DNA of 33,198 nucleotides, from assembly GCA_002898315.1 (NCBI GenBank), contig BEHV01000016.1, positions 1 to 33,198 on the forward strand. The letters are read 5' to 3'. Made by a program: the position numbers and the translations under genes. The DNA is from a bacterium HR19. GTDB taxonomy: Bacteria; Calescibacteriota; Calescibacteriia; Calescibacteriales; Calescibacteriaceae. Positions 16,679 through 24,286 of this stretch are shown one piece after another. Below the pieces are notes generated by a model. It was not told the origin of the DNA. It saw only the letters and a program-made list of their open reading frames with translations, and ran no database searches. Numbering within the stretch: the first letter of the stretch is position 1; each line of letters opens with the position of its first letter.

Positions 16679-17755
16679 CTACTTGTGAAAACCTTTTTTC
16701 TCAATGTAAAGGATATAAGACACAATGTCCCAAATCGTCTCGTCTCCAAGATGTCTCCAAGGAGTCATAGTTGTTCCGGCTATTCCGTCTCGTATAGTAG
16801 CGAATGTGTATTCGGGTTTTCCTCTTCTCAAAGGTTCCCTTCCGAACCATCTTGCCTTCATCATTTGAAAAGAAGGGGAGCCATCTTGAGTTATTATGTT
16901 CCCTTTTTTGTCAAACTTATACCAGGCGAGTGGTTGCTCTAACGGTTCTTCTCCCGCTTCTATATTCCTATGGCAGGCGATGCATACAGTCATAAACTGC
17001 TTTCTTCCTCTCTCTATTCTCTCATCTGAAAGCAGGTCTGATGGTGGAACAGGATAGCTTTTAGGTTGCGGAGAAGCGAATTTCCATCTTGGATTAAGCG
17101 ACTTGATATATTCTAAAAGAGAGTTCATCTCTTCATCTGAAAGGTAAGAGAAGCCAGGCATAGGAGTTCCGGGAAGTCCTTCCTTTATTATTCTTTTGAG
17201 GTCCTCATCTCCCGCAAATTCTCCGAAGTAATCAGAAGCAAACTTGAAAACGACTTTTCCTTCTCTGTGATACTTTCCTGTAAAATCTCTTGCATAAATA
17301 GGGTATCCTATGTCTGTTTTCAGCCCCTCAGGAGTTACACTTAAAGAATCTCCTTCTCTTCCGTGGCAGGTCATGCAAAGGTTTTGAAAAAGCTCTTCTC
17401 CTCTTTTAACTTTTTTCTCTTCTGGTTCCCACCTTATAATGAGCTTTGAAGATACTGATTTTATCTCATCGTCTTGAAGAAGTGAGTTCAATCTCTCGAC
17501 AAGCTGATTATTCTCTTCCTTTCCAAGATTACTTTTCAGTTTTTCCAAAATGTCTTTAACCTCTGTGCTGACATTTTTACCTTGAAGTTTTTCATTTATC
17601 TGAGATACAACTTCATCTCTGTACTTTTTCTCTATCTCCTCCGAAGAATATGATAATGAAGACAAAATGTATTTTGGTTTTGAAAATTTAGAGTAGGCGA
17701 TAGGAACTCCTATTGCAATACCCGATATAATCAACGCAAATAAAAACCACCTCAT
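16679..17755 (-). CDS. Membrane-anchored diheme cytochrome c, probable electron donor to the oxidase
   Basis: 358 residues. An N-terminal hydrophobic segment (about 2-20) acts as a signal anchor. A charged, helical stretch (about 35-105) follows, then two cytochrome c domains: CMTCH with distal Met in PMPGF, and CIACH with a candidate distal Met in TTMTPW. It is the first gene of the oxidase operon, 23 nt before subunit II, so it most likely delivers electrons to CuA and replaces the fused cytochrome domain found in caa3 oxidases. It could alternatively take electrons from a complex III equivalent encoded elsewhere. GGGTGAAG precedes ATG 17755. The helical spacer between anchor and haems would give reach across the periplasm (inference). 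Confidence 0.88.
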   Translation of the reverse strand: MRWFLFALIISGIAIGVPIAYSKFSKPKYILSSLSYSSEEIEKKYRDEVVSQINEKLQGKNVSTEVKDILEKLKSNLGKEENNQLVERLNSLLQDDEIKSVSSKLIIRWEPEEKKVKRGEELFQNLCMTCHGREGDSLSVTPEGLKTDIGYPIYARDFTGKYHREGKVVFKFASDYFGEFAGDEDLKRIIKEGLPGTPMPGFSYLSDEEMNSLLEYIKSLNPRWKFASPQPKSYPVPPSDLLSDERIERGRKQFMTVCIACHRNIEAGEEPLEQPLAWYKFDKKGNIITQDGSPSFQMMKARWFGREPLRRGKPEYTFATIRDGIAGTTMTPWRHLGDETIWDIVSYILYIEKKGFHK

Positions 17756-17947
17756 TTTTTCTTCACCCCAAAATCAAATCAAATTATTTCTATTACCTTA
17801 CCCGCAGTAAAGTTTTTTATCAAAAATACAAAATCTTTTCCTAAAAATTTTCATAGTATTCTTTATTTTAAACAAAAATATTTCTTAAAATCTACTTTTT
17901 CATTTTTTTCTGAAAAATTTTCCAGAATTTGAAAGTATCGTCAAAAG
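17756..17947. other. AT-rich divergent intergenic region
   Basis: 192 bp between the divergent cytochrome operon and flavoprotein gene. It must hold both promoters, but no convincing -35/-10 pair at correct spacing was found by eye for either direction. No hairpin or repeat stands out. Confidence 0.4.
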
Positions 17948-19240
17948 ATGGAAAAAACCATAAATTTTTCTCTTATGGGAGTGAAAATAGGAGTCGTAGG
18001 GCTTGGCACAGCGGGAATAACATTTATATCAGAACTCAAAAGATATAAAAAGAAAAACTCCATTGAAATAGTCGCTTTTGAAGAAAGGGGACCGAAAATA
18101 TTCCATCCCTGCTCAATACCCGAAGCAGTAGAAGGAAGAGTAGAGCCAGAAAAACTATTAGAACCACTGCCGTTCAAAGATATAAGAGTTGAAGGTAAAG
18201 CAGTTGAAATTGAACCAATTTCAAAAACGATACAATACATAAAAAATGACGGGAAAACAGAAAAAGAAAAATTTGATTTCATCTTTGTCGCAACAGGGGG
18301 AGAAACACCATTACCAAAATCTGAAAAATCTTTAAAATCTACAAAATACGAAGATGTCTTGGAAATAAAAAGAAGGTTAGAGAAAAGCAGAAAGGTCGCA
18401 GTTGTTGGCTCCGGAATACTCGGACTTGAAATGGCAAGTGCTATATCAAAGCATACCCAAGTTGAAATTTTTGAGATGGGGCAAAAAATTCTGCCAAATT
18501 TCCTCTCAGATACACTTTCTGACTTCCTATACCAAAAAATAACGGAAACGAACAAAAAAGTGAGTTTCAATTTCGGAACGAAGGTTGATAATCCGGACGA
18601 ACTTGATTCAGATTTTGTTCTTTTCTGTGTCGGATTCAAGCCAAACACAATTTCTCTGCACAAAATATATGTAGATGATTTTATGAGATTAAAGCATGAA
18701 GATGGGAAAGGAGTTTATCAAGATGTTTTCTCTGCGGGCGACTGCGTTGAAGATAAAAACATTCCATATGTCGCACCGCGAGCAGCAGAACAAGCAAGAA
18801 TAGCTGCAAAAAATATCCTTGCAATCATAAACGGAAATGAACCCCAAGAAAAATATCAAAAAATCATCTCCCCATGCATACTCAAAGCTTTCGGATTTGA
18901 AATAGGAAAAGTCGGAAAAATACAAGAAAAAGAAAGCGGTAAAGAGCAAAATACCTTATCATTCACACTTGATATAAAAATCATGCCTTTTTCAGAAGAT
19001 AGAATGAAAGTTTTCCTGAAAGTAGATAACGATGGGAACATAATTGAAGCACAAGCCATATCTAATTTCAGGTCGGAAGTCAGACACTTTCTTGACATAT
19101 TTTACATCTGCATAAAAAAAGGAATAAAGATAGATGAGTTGAGAAGGTTTGAGCTTTCGTATCAACCTGAAATATGCAAATTCCCCGATCCCATAACATC
19201 AATAGCGGAAGTAATTTCACGGAGATTGGAAAGATTGTAG
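17948..19240 (+). CDS. FAD/NAD(P)-dependent pyridine nucleotide-disulfide oxidoreductase (CoA-disulfide reductase/NADH oxidase-like)
   Basis: Up to 430 residues. The start is uncertain: ATG 17948 or ATG 17975 (MGVKIGVVG, closer to family N-termini); neither has a clear ribosome site. An FAD dinucleotide fold (GVVGLGTAGI), ATGGET, an NAD(P) fold (VVGSGILGLEMA) and an FAD-closing motif (VFSAGDCVE) place it in the class of CoA-disulfide reductases, NADH oxidases and related enzymes. C55 in FHPCSIPEA sits where the redox-active Cys of that group is found. The C-terminal ~110 residues fit the dimerisation domain. It could reduce CoA disulfides, polysulfide or O2; the substrate cannot be deduced. 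It ends 2 nt from the convergent DUF420 gene. Confidence 0.8.
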   Translation: MEKTINFSLMGVKIGVVGLGTAGITFISELKRYKKKNSIEIVAFEERGPKIFHPCSIPEAVEGRVEPEKLLEPLPFKDIRVEGKAVEIEPISKTIQYIKNDGKTEKEKFDFIFVATGGETPLPKSEKSLKSTKYEDVLEIKRRLEKSRKVAVVGSGILGLEMASAISKHTQVEIFEMGQKILPNFLSDTLSDFLYQKITETNKKVSFNFGTKVDNPDELDSDFVLFCVGFKPNTISLHKIYVDDFMRLKHEDGKGVYQDVFSAGDCVEDKNIPYVAPRAAEQARIAAKNILAIINGNEPQEKYQKIISPCILKAFGFEIGKVGKIQEKESGKEQNTLSFTLDIKIMPFSEDRMKVFLKVDNDGNIIEAQAISNFRSEVRHFLDIFYICIKKGIKIDELRRFELSYQPEICKFPDPITSIAEVISRRLERL

Positions 19241-19242
19241 TT

Positions 19243-19647
19243 TCAAAGATAGAGAAAGAAAAACACTATCCAGCCGGTTATTGCGGTGATGATCCATAAA
19301 GGTGCGGTGATTTTAGCCACTTTTTTATGACGGGCAAAATTTCTGCGAAAAGCCAAAAAAATCGTATATATAGAAAGCGGTAAATTCAGCGTTGCGCAAA
19401 AAGTGTGAAAAGAAAGAATCACAACATATAAATTTCTGAAATCCCCCTCATATCTTTTTACACCAAACATAAAGTGCCTCAATATGTAAGAAGATATGAA
19501 GATGAAAGACAAGATGAAAGCCGATGTCATAAAAAACCTGTGAAGTTTTATATCTTTTTTTATCTTTATCGCCCATACGCCAAGCAGAACAAAAACCCCG
19601 CTCAAACCAACCGATACCGAAGGCAAAACCAAAATAACTCCTTCCAT
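19243..19647 (-). CDS. DUF420 / CtaM-like membrane protein, probable oxidase assembly factor
   Basis: 134 residues and four predicted membrane helices. The spacing of KLHRFFMTSAF, SYILRHFMFG, ILSFHTFCATLNLPL and FARHKKVAKITAPLW matches the DUF420 family (conserved His/Arg near helix ends). Members near oxidase genes, such as CtaM of Staphylococcus, are needed for haem A-type oxidase activity. It is encoded close to but separately from the oxidase operon, with the flavoprotein gene between them, and on the same strand as the oxidase genes. Confidence 0.8.
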   Translation of the reverse strand: MEGVILVLPSVSVGLSGVFVLLGVWAIKIKKDIKLHRFFMTSAFILSFIFISSYILRHFMFGVKRYEGDFRNLYVVILSFHTFCATLNLPLSIYTIFLAFRRNFARHKKVAKITAPLWIITAITGWIVFFFLYL

Positions 19648-19740
19648 AAATAATCAGACAAAATTTAATCCCCTCGCTCACAAAAAACTTAATTCCTATC
19701 TCCACAATCTAAACGAAAAGTTCTTAAATTTTGTCATTCT

Positions 19741-20424
19741 ATGTTTGACTTAAAAAAACTTATAGAGAAAGAAAAATTCGTCCTTTATGTCGTCACAGAT
19801 GATAAATTCTTACCTCAATCAGCAGGCAGAAAAGATATATCAAAAATAAAAGAAATAGTCAGAAGATGTAAAGACGGAGGAGTTAAAATATTGCAGTACA
19901 GAGCAAAAAAATTAGATATGTTCATACAACTCAAACAAGCAGAAGAGATGAAATACGAATGTGAAAAAGAAGGAATATTTTTTTTCGTGAACGATAGAGC
20001 AGACCTCGCATACATAATTGGAGAAAACAAAATTCACATCGGACAAGAAGACATTCCTCCTGAAAAACTAAAAGAAAAATTCAATGATTTTATAATCGGA
20101 CTTTCAACTCACAATATAAGGCAGGTAAAAGATGCTATGAAGAAAAAACATCTTCTGAACTATATAAGTTTCGGTCCCATCTTCAAAACAAAAACAAAAG
20201 AGAATCCATACCCTACAACAGGAATTGAAAACTTAAAAAGAGCGATAAAACTCTCTGATCTTCCCGTTGTCGCAATAGGGGGAATAAACTACGATAACAT
20301 AGATAAAGTAGTAAAGGCATCTGCAAGAGCGGTAGCAGTAATCTCATACATACTTGAAAATCCAAAAGAAATAGAAAAAAGAAGTCAAAAACTTATCAAG
20401 AAAGCTCTTGAAAATATGAGCTGA
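19741..20424 (+). CDS. thiE: Thiamine-phosphate synthase
   Basis: 227 residues, usual for ThiE. Core motifs in order: LYVVTDD, GGVKILQYRAK (pyrimidine diphosphate/Mg binding), FFVNDRADLA, IHIGQEDIP, IGLSTHN, YISFGPIF.T.TK, PTTGIE and LPVVAIGGI. It joins the hydroxymethylpyrimidine-PP and thiazole-phosphate moieties into thiamine phosphate in the cytoplasm. It stands alone here, with no other thi gene and no TPP riboswitch-like sequence in the 93-bp divergent spacer with the DUF420 gene. The ATG at 19741 has only a poor ribosome site. Confidence 0.93.
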   Translation: MFDLKKLIEKEKFVLYVVTDDKFLPQSAGRKDISKIKEIVRRCKDGGVKILQYRAKKLDMFIQLKQAEEMKYECEKEGIFFFVNDRADLAYIIGENKIHIGQEDIPPEKLKEKFNDFIIGLSTHNIRQVKDAMKKKHLLNYISFGPIFKTKTKENPYPTTGIENLKRAIKLSDLPVVAIGGINYDNIDKVVKASARAVAVISYILENPKEIEKRSQKLIKKALENMS

Positions 20425-20429
20425 AAAAT

Positions 20430-20909
20430 TCAGATGAGAATCTTTCGTCTCTCCTTAAATAGGAGCGGAAAAATAATAACAGCAAAGATAGTCGTTGAAA
20501 GCAATTTCAAAAGAGAAAGAAAAATACTGTAAAAAAATTCAGAAAAATCAAAAGATACAACAAGTGAGGTGAGAAAAGTTATAACAGGTGTCCACAAAAT
20601 CACAGAAAATATGTTGCCAGCAAAATATTGAGGGAAAAAAGTTGAAGCTAATCCAAACAAAACATAAATTGCTCCAGCAAAAGGGCTTCCGCCAAAAAAA
20701 ACTCTCAAAACAGCTAATAACCCGGAAATAAGTATAGCACCAAAAGATTTTTGCTCATCTGAAATCACCCAGTATACCACAAGAACACAAAAAATGTCAG
20801 GAAAAAAAGCCAGATAACCAAAATATAAATAAGGAAAAAGCAAAAGAATAAGAAAAAAACTTATGAAAATCAATCTCTCTCTGCTTATATCACTTCTTAC
20901 ACCTCTCAT
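20430..20909 (-). CDS. mreD: Rod shape-determining protein MreD-like
   Basis: 159 residues from ATG 20909; a TTG at 20921 could extend it by four residues. Five to six hydrophobic segments with few charged residues, including FFPDIFCVLVVYW, resemble the PD.l...v.w segment of MreD. The position directly after mreC supports the call, since MreD sequences are weakly conserved. It is an inner-membrane part of the elongasome, which links MreB filaments to lateral wall synthesis. The end is 5 nt from the convergent thiE stop. Confidence 0.75.
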   Translation of the reverse strand: MRGVRSDISRERLIFISFFLILLLFPYLYFGYLAFFPDIFCVLVVYWVISDEQKSFGAILISGLLAVLRVFFGGSPFAGAIYVLFGLASTFFPQYFAGNIFSVILWTPVITFLTSLVVSFDFSEFFYSIFLSLLKLLSTTIFAVIIFPLLFKERRKILI

Positions 20910-20930
20910 AATCAAAAACAAAATCTATAT

Positions 20931-21656
20931 CTAATTTTCTTCGTCATCAGAAATAGGAACAACAACAGAGACATAAACAAGATTCTCAACACTTGCAAAA
21001 ACTCTGATTTTTTCTCCATACAACCTTCCAATTTTTATACCTTCTGGCAAACTGAATTTGCTCCCGGAGGTCAAAGCAATATCTCCGTCAGCATACTCTA
21101 TCGGTCCCAAAGAAGCAAAAACATTCATAAAACCATTTTCATTTCCTCGCAAAATGGCTCTTACTCCCGAACTTACGAAAACCGAATCAACAAAAAACTG
21201 CGGAGAAAAAATAGAAATAACTCTGCTTTCCCTATCAAAAACATCTACAACCCTTCCAAAGAGAAACCCATCTTTCATAACAAGAGAGTATTTTTTGACA
21301 CCTTCATTCTTACCAGATAAAATGATGAATTCTTCGGGAAATTTATCAGGAGAAACAGGAAAAACCCTGGAGACAATAATTCTAATGCGCAAATTCTTAT
21401 CCCAAAAGCTACAATTTGAGACAGAAGAAAAAAATTCAGATTCCCGAAAATCACAAGAGAAAGAGACAGAATTTTCAATAGCTTCCCTTGCTTTCTTCAC
21501 CTCATCAGCAAAATTTAACCCACATATATCTTGCCGAGAGAGATAAAGATTGTAAAAACCATAAAAACCAGGAAATTTGATGTAGATATTAAATTTTTGC
21601 AGAACAAAAAGCAGAGAAATGAGAAAAATTGCAAAGAGGATTTTTGCTATGTTCAT
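20931..21656 (-). CDS. mreC: Rod shape-determining protein MreC
   Basis: 241 residues, shorter than typical MreC (about 270-330). One N-terminal membrane helix (about 4-20) is followed by a short helical region and then the beta domain, with ILSGKNEGVKKY, GFLFGRVVDV, SVFVSSGVRAILRG and SLPEGIKIG matching MreC signatures. The coiled-coil segment that usually precedes the beta domain looks reduced, which accounts for much of the short length. It is the periplasmic scaffold of the elongasome. It starts in a 4-nt overlap (ATGA) with mreB. Confidence 0.87.
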   Translation of the reverse strand: MNIAKILFAIFLISLLFVLQKFNIYIKFPGFYGFYNLYLSRQDICGLNFADEVKKAREAIENSVSFSCDFRESEFFSSVSNCSFWDKNLRIRIIVSRVFPVSPDKFPEEFIILSGKNEGVKKYSLVMKDGFLFGRVVDVFDRESRVISIFSPQFFVDSVFVSSGVRAILRGNENGFMNVFASLGPIEYADGDIALTSGSKFSLPEGIKIGRLYGEKIRVFASVENLVYVSVVVPISDDEEN

Positions 21657-22702
21657 TGAGCGACATTAACTCGTGCGAGCAGTTCTATATCTTCAAGAAC
21701 TTTTGCACAACCTTTAACTACTGTGAAAAGCGGTTCTTTCGCAACAAATGTCTTTATACCCGTCTCCTTCTCAACAAGTTTATCAAGTCCAGCAAGAAGA
21801 GAACCACCTCCTGTAAGACAAATCCCTCTTTCATATATATCTCCCGAAAGCTCTGGCGGTGTCTTCTCAAGAGTACTTTTTATGGCAGAAATTATTGCAG
21901 AAACCTGGTCCCTACACGCTTCAACAATATCTCTCTGTGAGATAACAATCTTTTTCGGAATACCGTTAGTCACATCTCTCCCATATAGCTCAATATCTTT
22001 ATCTGGTTCAATCTCCATAGCAGCTCCTATTGTCATCTTTATAAGTTCAGCAGTTCTTTCGCCAACGAGGATACCAAATTTTCTTCTCAAATACTGAACT
22101 ATTGCTTCGTCAAATTCATCGCCAGCTATTTTTAGCGATGTTGAGCAGACAATACCCGCCATTGATATAACAGCAACCTCAGTAGTTCCGCCTCCAATAT
22201 CTACTATCATATTGCCTCCGGGTTGGTCTATTGGAAGACCTGCTCCAATGGCAGCTGCCATAGGTTCATATACAAGGTAGACCTCTGATGCTCCTGCGAG
22301 TTCTGCTGCTTCTATCACAGCTCTTTTTTCAACAGGGGTTATTATAGATGGGACTCCTATGACAACTCTTGGTTTGAAAAATCTGCTTCCGCCTTCAAGT
22401 GCCTTTCTTATAAAGTAAGATAGCATTGCTTCAGCTACTTCAAAGTCGGCTATAACTCCATCTCGCAGAGGTCTTATTGCTTTTATATCTTCTGGGGTTC
22501 TCCCGAGCATCCTTTTTGCCTCATTTCCAACAGCTATGACTTTTCTCACTCCACCCTTTAACTCCATAACTGCAACCACAGAAGGTTCGTTTATTATAAG
22601 ACCTTTTTTTGAATGCCAGACGACAGTGTTTGCAGTCCCAAGGTCTATCGCGAGGTCTCCACCGTAACCGAAAATTTTCCTGAGAAATCTCCCTATTGGC
22701 AT
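21653..22702 (-). CDS. mreB: Rod shape-determining actin homologue MreB
   Basis: 349 residues, normal length. Actin-fold motifs are intact: DLGTANTVVW (phosphate 1), GRTPEDIKAIRPLRDGVIADF, VIGVPS, DIGGGTTEVAVIS (phosphate 2), AGDEFDEAIVQYLRRKFG, and LTGGGSLLAGL (adenosine). It polymerises on the inner membrane and organises lateral wall synthesis with MreC and MreD. The start is only 20 nt from the 3' end of tRNA-Thr on the same strand, and there is no Shine-Dalgarno, so the mRNA 5' end may be made by tRNA 3' processing (inference). Confidence 0.97.
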   Translation of the reverse strand: MPIGRFLRKIFGYGGDLAIDLGTANTVVWHSKKGLIINEPSVVAVMELKGGVRKVIAVGNEAKRMLGRTPEDIKAIRPLRDGVIADFEVAEAMLSYFIRKALEGGSRFFKPRVVIGVPSIITPVEKRAVIEAAELAGASEVYLVYEPMAAAIGAGLPIDQPGGNMIVDIGGGTTEVAVISMAGIVCSTSLKIAGDEFDEAIVQYLRRKFGILVGERTAELIKMTIGAAMEIEPDKDIELYGRDVTNGIPKKIVISQRDIVEACRDQVSAIISAIKSTLEKTPPELSGDIYERGICLTGGGSLLAGLDKLVEKETGIKTFVAKEPLFTVVKGCAKVLEDIELLARVNVAQ

Positions 22703-22722
22703 TTTATGTGAGTTTTCTTATG

Positions 22723-22795
22723 AGCCCATGAGGGGACTTGAACCCCTGACCTCCTCCTTACCAAGGAGGCGCTCTAACCCCTGAGCTACATGGGC
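22723..22795 (-). tRNA. tRNA-Thr (anticodon GGT)
   Basis: 73 nt folding as a cloverleaf. Acceptor GCCCATG pairs with CATGGGC. The D arm contains GCTC...GAGC. The anticodon stem CCTCC/GGAGG encloses loop TTGGTAA (anticodon GGT). The T arm is GGGG-TTCAAGT-CCCC, and the discriminator is T. CCA is not encoded; the bases after the discriminator are CAT. It is second of two tandem tRNAs and immediately upstream of mreB. Confidence 0.95.
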
Positions 22796-22806
22796 GAAAT
22801 ATTCAG

Positions 22807-22883
22807 TGGAGCAGGCGACGGGACTCGAACCCGCAACCCCCAGCTTGGAAGGCTGGTGCTCTGACCAGTTGAGCTACGCCTGC
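22807..22883 (-). tRNA. tRNA-Gly (anticodon TCC)
   Basis: Cloverleaf with acceptor GCAGGCG/CGCCTGC. The anticodon stem CCAGC/GCTGG encloses loop CTTCCAA (anticodon TCC). The T arm is GCGGG-TTCGAGT-CCCGT. Unlike the neighbouring tRNA-Thr, the 3' CCA is encoded (TGGA on the plus strand at 22807-22810 includes discriminator T plus CCA). It lies 11 nt upstream of tRNA-Thr and is the first gene of the tRNA-mreBCD unit. Confidence 0.95.
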
Positions 22884-22902
22884 CCCTACCTAAAAAATCA
22901 GT

Positions 22903-22930
22903 TTAATAAAAATTCATAAACCTTTCTCAA
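22903..22930 (-). promoter_or_regulatory. Probable promoter for the tRNA-mreBCD unit
   Basis: On the minus strand, TTGAGA (22925-22930) and TATTAA (22903-22908) are separated by 16 bp. Transcription would start about 12 nt before the tRNA-Gly 5' end, a typical tRNA leader. The match is moderate (each box about 4-5 of 6), and AT-rich sequence makes chance hits likely. No other promoter was seen ahead of mreB. Confidence 0.4.
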
Positions 22931-23061
22931 CTTACAAAAAAACCAGAAAAAATCTCCTCCTCACTTTTTCAGCACAAAAGAAAATTCCTGAAAAAGCAAA
23001 ACCAAAAGTAAAAAAAACATAAAAATTTAAAGCTCAAAATCCAAAAAAGGAGGGAAAGAAA

Positions 23062-24267
23062 ATGCAAAAAGTTGATATCCTTCCTCTTGGAAAGGTCAAT
23101 GTTGAACCCGGGACTCCAGTAAAAAAAATGAAGGCAATAGTTATAAGACCAGATAGATTGGGAGAGCCAATCAAAGCCATGAAAGTTGAAGAAATAGATG
23201 TTCCTGAACCCGGACCGGGGGAAGTTCTCGTTCTTGTCAAAGCAGCGGGAGTGAATTTCAACGGTGTCTGGGCATCGCTTGGGAAACCCGTAAACGTTAT
23301 GAAATACACAGGATATGACTTCCACATAGGCGGGTCCGATGCTTCGGGAATTGTCTGGAAAGTTGGTCCAGGTGTTACAAACTGCAAAATAGGAGATAAA
23401 GTGGTTTTGCACTGCAACCAGTCATGTGGGCAATGTCCCGAATGCAACGGGCTTGACCCTATGGCTTGCAGAAATCAGAGAATTTGGGCTTATGAGACAA
23501 ACTGGGGAGCGTTCGCTCAGTTCTGCCTCGTTCAAGCTCAGCAGGTTCTCCCAAAACCAAAACATCTTTCTTGGGTAGAAGCAGCAAGCTATGGATTAAC
23601 TTATTTTACAGCGTGGAGAATGCTCATAAGACAAGCAGAGATAAAACCCGGAGATGTTGTGCTAATATGGGGAGCAGCAGGAGGGCTCGGTATATTTGCG
23701 ACCCAAATATGCCTGCTCGTCGGAGCGATTCCCGTATGCGTTGTATCATCACCAGAAAAAGCCCAGATACTCCGCGAACTCGGAGCAGAACTTTTCATCA
23801 ATAGAACAGAATTTGATATAACGCCAAAAAACGGTAAAATAGATGAAAAAACCTTCAAAGAGATGAAAAGGTTCAGAGACGAGATAAGAAAATTAACAGG
23901 AGGCAAAGACCCAGACATTGTCTTTGAACATGTCGGGTATGAAACTTTTGCTATAAGCGTGTATGTTGCAGATAGATTCGGAAAAATTGTAATCTGTGGG
24001 GCTACAACAGGATATAACCTCGTTTTTGATGTAAGATACCTTTGGATGAGACAAAAAAGAATAATCGGCTCTCACTTCGCAAACGCATACGACGCATACA
24101 TAGCTAACGAACTGATAATACAGAAAAAAATAAAACCTATCGTCTCGCGTGTCTTTGAGTTTGAAGAAACTCCTCTCGCTCACCAGCTTATGTATGAGAA
24201 CAAACACTTCGGAAAAATGGTCATAAAAGTTCAGGTTGAAGACGAAAAAGAAGGAAAAGAAGAATAA
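23062..24267 (+). CDS. Crotonyl-CoA carboxylase/reductase-like MDR enzyme with ADH-type zinc lobe
   Basis: 401 residues, close to the CCR family (about 430). Strong AAAGGAGG precedes ATG 23062. CCR-like signatures: NFNGVWASLGKPV, IGGSDASGIVWKVGPGV, RIWAYETNWGAFAQF, LPKPKHLSWVEAA, LIWGAAGGLG (NADPH loop), DIVFEHVG and RIIGSHFAN. Of the four CO2-pocket residues known from Kitasatospora CCR (N81, F170, E171, H365), Asn, Glu and His are present, and Phe is Tyr as in Rhodobacter CCR. C122-x2-C125-x2-C128-x7-C136 is a complete structural-zinc motif of alcohol dehydrogenases, largely lost in CCRs I recall. It would reduce crotonyl-CoA-like enoyl-CoA with NADPH, with or without carboxylation. The hydratase gene follows 19 nt downstream. 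Confidence 0.85.
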   Translation: MQKVDILPLGKVNVEPGTPVKKMKAIVIRPDRLGEPIKAMKVEEIDVPEPGPGEVLVLVKAAGVNFNGVWASLGKPVNVMKYTGYDFHIGGSDASGIVWKVGPGVTNCKIGDKVVLHCNQSCGQCPECNGLDPMACRNQRIWAYETNWGAFAQFCLVQAQQVLPKPKHLSWVEAASYGLTYFTAWRMLIRQAEIKPGDVVLIWGAAGGLGIFATQICLLVGAIPVCVVSSPEKAQILRELGAELFINRTEFDITPKNGKIDEKTFKEMKRFRDEIRKLTGGKDPDIVFEHVGYETFAISVYVADRFGKIVICGATTGYNLVFDVRYLWMRQKRIIGSHFANAYDAYIANELIIQKKIKPIVSRVFEFEETPLAHQLMYENKHFGKMVIKVQVEDEKEGKEE

Positions 24268-24286
24268 AAAAATAATAACCTAAAAA

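Noticed and set aside
19648-19740. Possible TPP riboswitch ahead of thiE
   Set aside because: The conserved CUGAGA and related elements are absent, and the spacer is too short for a complete aptamer plus divergent promoters.
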